Shown piece by piece: positions 62,154 to 64,000 of a stretch of 64,000 nucleotides of DNA. Positions within the stretch are counted from its first letter, which is position 1. Every line of letters begins with the position of its first letter. The notes under the pieces are model-generated. The model was not told the origin of the DNA. It saw nothing but the letters and a program-made list of their open reading frames with translations, and did no database searches. The stretch is from Arthrobacter humicola (GTDB lineage Bacteria > Actinomycetota > Actinomycetes > Actinomycetales > Micrococcaceae): the NCBI RefSeq assembly GCF_022803015.1, contig NZ_JAFKON010000004.1, forward strand, positions 248,001 to 312,000, given 5' to 3'. The position numbers and the translations under genes are program-made.

Positions 62154-63710
62154 ATGACGTCCCTCAACACGCACAGTGATCCGCTAATCCTCGAGATGCG
62201 TTCCATCACCAAGGAATTCCCCGGCGTTAAAGCTTTGGCCGATGTGAGCCTGCGGGTGAAGGCCGGCGAGATCCACGCCATCTGTGGTGAGAACGGCGCC
62301 GGGAAATCGACCCTGATGAAGGTGCTCTCGGGTGTATATCCCTACGGCACCTACACCGGCGACATCGTGTACCAGAACGAGGTCCAGGAATTCAAGGACA
62401 TCCGGGCCAGCGAGCACGCCGGGATCGTGATCATCCACCAGGAACTCGCGCTCATCCCCGAACTCTCCATCATGGAGAACATCTTCCTCGGCAACGAACC
62501 AACCAAGCGCGGCGTGATCAACTGGGCCGAGGCCCGGACCCGGTCCACCGAACTGCTGGCCCGGGTGGGGCTGCGCGAGGACCCCGACACCCCCATCAAG
62601 GAGATCGGCGTCGGCAAGCAGCAGCTGGTCGAGATCGCCAAGGCGCTGAACAAGTCGGTCAAGCTCCTAATCCTGGACGAGCCCACGGCGGCGCTGAACG
62701 AGTCCGACTCCCAGCACCTGCTGGACCTCATGCTGGGTCTCAAGGGCCGCGGAATCACCTCGATCATCATTTCGCACAAGCTCAACGAGATCGAACAGAT
62801 CGCGGATGAGATCACGATCATCCGCGACGGCAAGTCGATCGAGACCCTGAACGTCAAGGCCGACGGCGTCGACGAGGACCGGATCATCAAGGGCATGGTG
62901 GGCCGGACCCTGGAATCACGGTTCCCGGACCACGAGCCGAAGATCGGCGAGGTCCTCTTCGAGGTGAAGAACTGGAACGTCGGGCATCCGCAGATCCAGG
63001 ACCGCCTGGTCTGCAAGAACTCCAACTTCTTTGTCCGCCGGGGCGAGATCGTCGGGTTCGCGGGCCTGATGGGCGCCGGACGCACCGAACTGGCCCGGTC
63101 CGTGTTCGGCCGCTCCTACGGCCGCTTCATCTCGGGCCATGTCTACAAAGACGGCAAGGAACTGCAGCTCAGGAGCGTCCGCCAGGCGATCGACGCCGGG
63201 CTGGGTTACGTCACCGAGGACCGCAAGTCCCTGGGCCTGAACCTGCTGGACGACATCAAGGCCACCACCGTCTCGGCAAACCTGCGCAAGATCAGCAAGA
63301 ACTTCGTGGTGGACGCCAACAAGGAATACGCCGTCGCGGAGGAATACCGGAAGTCGCTGCGGACCAAGACGCCCTCCGTGGAGGAAGGCGTCGCGAAGCT
63401 CTCGGGCGGCAACCAGCAGAAGGTCGTGCTGGCGAAATGGATGTTCACCGACCCGGACGTGCTGATCCTGGACGAGCCCACCCGCGGGATCGATGTCGGG
63501 GCCAAGTACGAGATCTACGGCATCATCCAGAAGCTGGCCAACGAGGGCAAGGCCGTGATCGTCATTTCCTCGGAACTGCCCGAACTGCTGGGCCTCTCGG
63601 ACCGGATCTACACGATTTTCGAAGGCGCCATCACCGGCGTGCTGAACAAGGACGAAGCCAGCCAGGAAAGCCTCATGAAACTCATGACGTCCGCCCGCAA
63701 AACCGCTTGA
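62154..63710 (+). CDS. mmsA: monosaccharide ABC transporter ATP-binding protein (two NBDs)
   Basis: This 518-residue ATPase has two fused nucleotide-binding domains as in GguA/XylG/MmsA. The first NBD has Walker [32 protein letters not shown] and [14 protein letters not shown]. The second has a degenerate Walker A ([16 protein letters not shown]), [16 protein letters not shown] and [19 protein letters not shown]. The [16 protein letters not shown] stretch fits multiple-sugar GguA-type systems. No substrate-binding protein lies before it: the ROK gene ends 131 bases upstream. GGAGG is 11 bases and AAGGG about 3 bases before the ATG. The partner permease begins 54 bases downstream. Confidence 0.93.
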   Translation: MTSLNTHSDPLILEMRSITKEFPGVKALADVSLRVKAGEIHAICGENGAGKSTLMKVLSGVYPYGTYTGDIVYQNEVQEFKDIRASEHAGIVIIHQELALIPELSIMENIFLGNEPTKRGVINWAEARTRSTELLARVGLREDPDTPIKEIGVGKQQLVEIAKALNKSVKLLILDEPTAALNESDSQHLLDLMLGLKGRGITSIIISHKLNEIEQIADEITIIRDGKSIETLNVKADGVDEDRIIKGMVGRTLESRFPDHEPKIGEVLFEVKNWNVGHPQIQDRLVCKNSNFFVRRGEIVGFAGLMGAGRTELARSVFGRSYGRFISGHVYKDGKELQLRSVRQAIDAGLGYVTEDRKSLGLNLLDDIKATTVSANLRKISKNFVVDANKEYAVAEEYRKSLRTKTPSVEEGVAKLSGGNQQKVVLAKWMFTDPDVLILDEPTRGIDVGAKYEIYGIIQKLANEGKAVIVISSELPELLGLSDRIYTIFEGAITGVLNKDEASQESLMKLMTSARKTA

Positions 63711-63764
63711 CCCTTTGGGACAAACCAGAACAATCCGAACACCCCGGACACAAGGACTGAAACA

Positions 63765-64000
63765 ATGAACGCGCTCAAGAAGCTCTTTGGCGGCAACACC
63801 CGCCAATTCGGCATGATCTTCGCCCTGGTTGCGCTGATCGTGTTCTTCGAGATTTTCACGGAGGGCCGCACGCTCACATCGGGCAACGTCATCAACCTCT
63901 TCAACGGCAACTCCTACATCCTGATCCTCGCCATCGGCATGGTGCTGGTCATCATCGCCGGGCACATCGACCTCTCGGTCGGTTCCGTCGCGGCTTTCGT
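63765..64000 (+). CDS. mmsB: monosaccharide ABC transporter permease, 5' part (runs off window)
   Basis: About 78 residues are present: a hydrophilic start (MNALKKLFGGNTRQFG), a first membrane segment (MIFALVALIVFFEIF), a short loop and a second segment (ILILAIGMVLVIIAGHIDLSVGS). The stretch IAGHIDLSVGS is the hallmark of BPD_transp_2 sugar permeases of the XylH/GguB type. It follows the ATPase by 54 bases, completing the core of the importer. The rest lies beyond the window, where a substrate-binding protein may also be found. Confidence 0.9.
   Translation, partial: MNALKKLFGGNTRQFGMIFALVALIVFFEIFTEGRTLTSGNVINLFNGNSYILILAIGMVLVIIAGHIDLSVGSVAAF

Overview
The window is GC-rich chromosomal DNA of a high-GC Gram-positive bacterium. 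It looks most like Arthrobacter or Pseudarthrobacter (Micrococcaceae), judging from protein wording, the eno-ftsB-DUF501-ppx gene order, common GTG/TTG starts and frequent leaderless promoters. This assignment rests on recognition, not on a search. I see no insertion sequence, prophage, integrase, CRISPR array or replication origin. Coding density is about 93%, and both window edges cut genes: an AI-2E-type permease on the left and a sugar ABC permease on the right.

Layout. 1-4.6 kb: AI-2E permease, aldose 1-epimerase, galactokinase and a thiolase. 4.7-6.7 kb: a Bax-inhibitor-1-like membrane protein and an unrecognised secreted protein. 7.1-13 kb: branched-chain amino-acid ABC transporter livH-livM-livG-livF, convergent with its lipoprotein gene livK. 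13.3-16 kb: a tRNA with a UAA anticodon, an ACT-GNAT fusion and type II NADH dehydrogenase. 16-25 kb: a subtilase, ppx, DUF501, ftsB/divIC, eno, mazG, adenosine deaminase and two adjacent DedA proteins. 25.3-32.7 kb: a six-gene nucleoside uptake and salvage operon (lipoprotein, ATPase, two permeases, cytidine deaminase, thymidine phosphorylase). 33-35.2 kb: ohrR-ohr-oxidoreductase with a clear palindromic operator. 35.4-37.8 kb: an M20 amidohydrolase and manC. 37.9-41.8 kb: the sdhCDAB operon. 41.9-50.1 kb: a hydrolase, a BrkB/YihY protein, a 2'-5' RNA ligase-like protein, trpS, exonuclease III, a small membrane protein, a VOC protein and an ABC-2 exporter. 50.2-54.7 kb: one-carbon genes folD-glyA and purU, a short methyltransferase and a gamma-carbonic anhydrase. 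54.7-60.6 kb: a probable L-lysine oxidation module. 60.8-64 kb: a ROK regulator and the start of a monosaccharide ABC operon.

How the genes work together. The strongest functional group is the lysine module. A cationic amino-acid permease is co-transcribed with a lysine 2-monooxygenase-like flavoenzyme (DavB). A PucR regulator is divergent to them, and a DavA-like amidase lies just beyond it; together they would turn lysine into 5-aminovalerate. The nucleoside operon pairs uptake with cytidine deamination and thymidine phosphorolysis. FolD, GlyA and PurU balance tetrahydrofolate one-carbon units. The liv genes have CRP/GlxR-like sites upstream of both transcription units.

Signals beyond the gene list. 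At least fourteen starts have a TANNNT-like -10 element 6-7 bases before the start codon and no separating leader, which is the leaderless layout. Before galK and pucR the leaderless start opens a mini-ORF of 10 or 22 codons that ends on the start region of the main gene, suggesting translational coupling. Other notable points are a tRNA with a UAA anticodon but a short variable loop, a LivH permease fused to an exported beta-domain, a palindrome centred on the sdh -10 element, and a 26-base box repeated before the ROK gene and its neighbouring ABC operon. Most of the window is ordinary housekeeping sequence; I do not claim a wholly new system.
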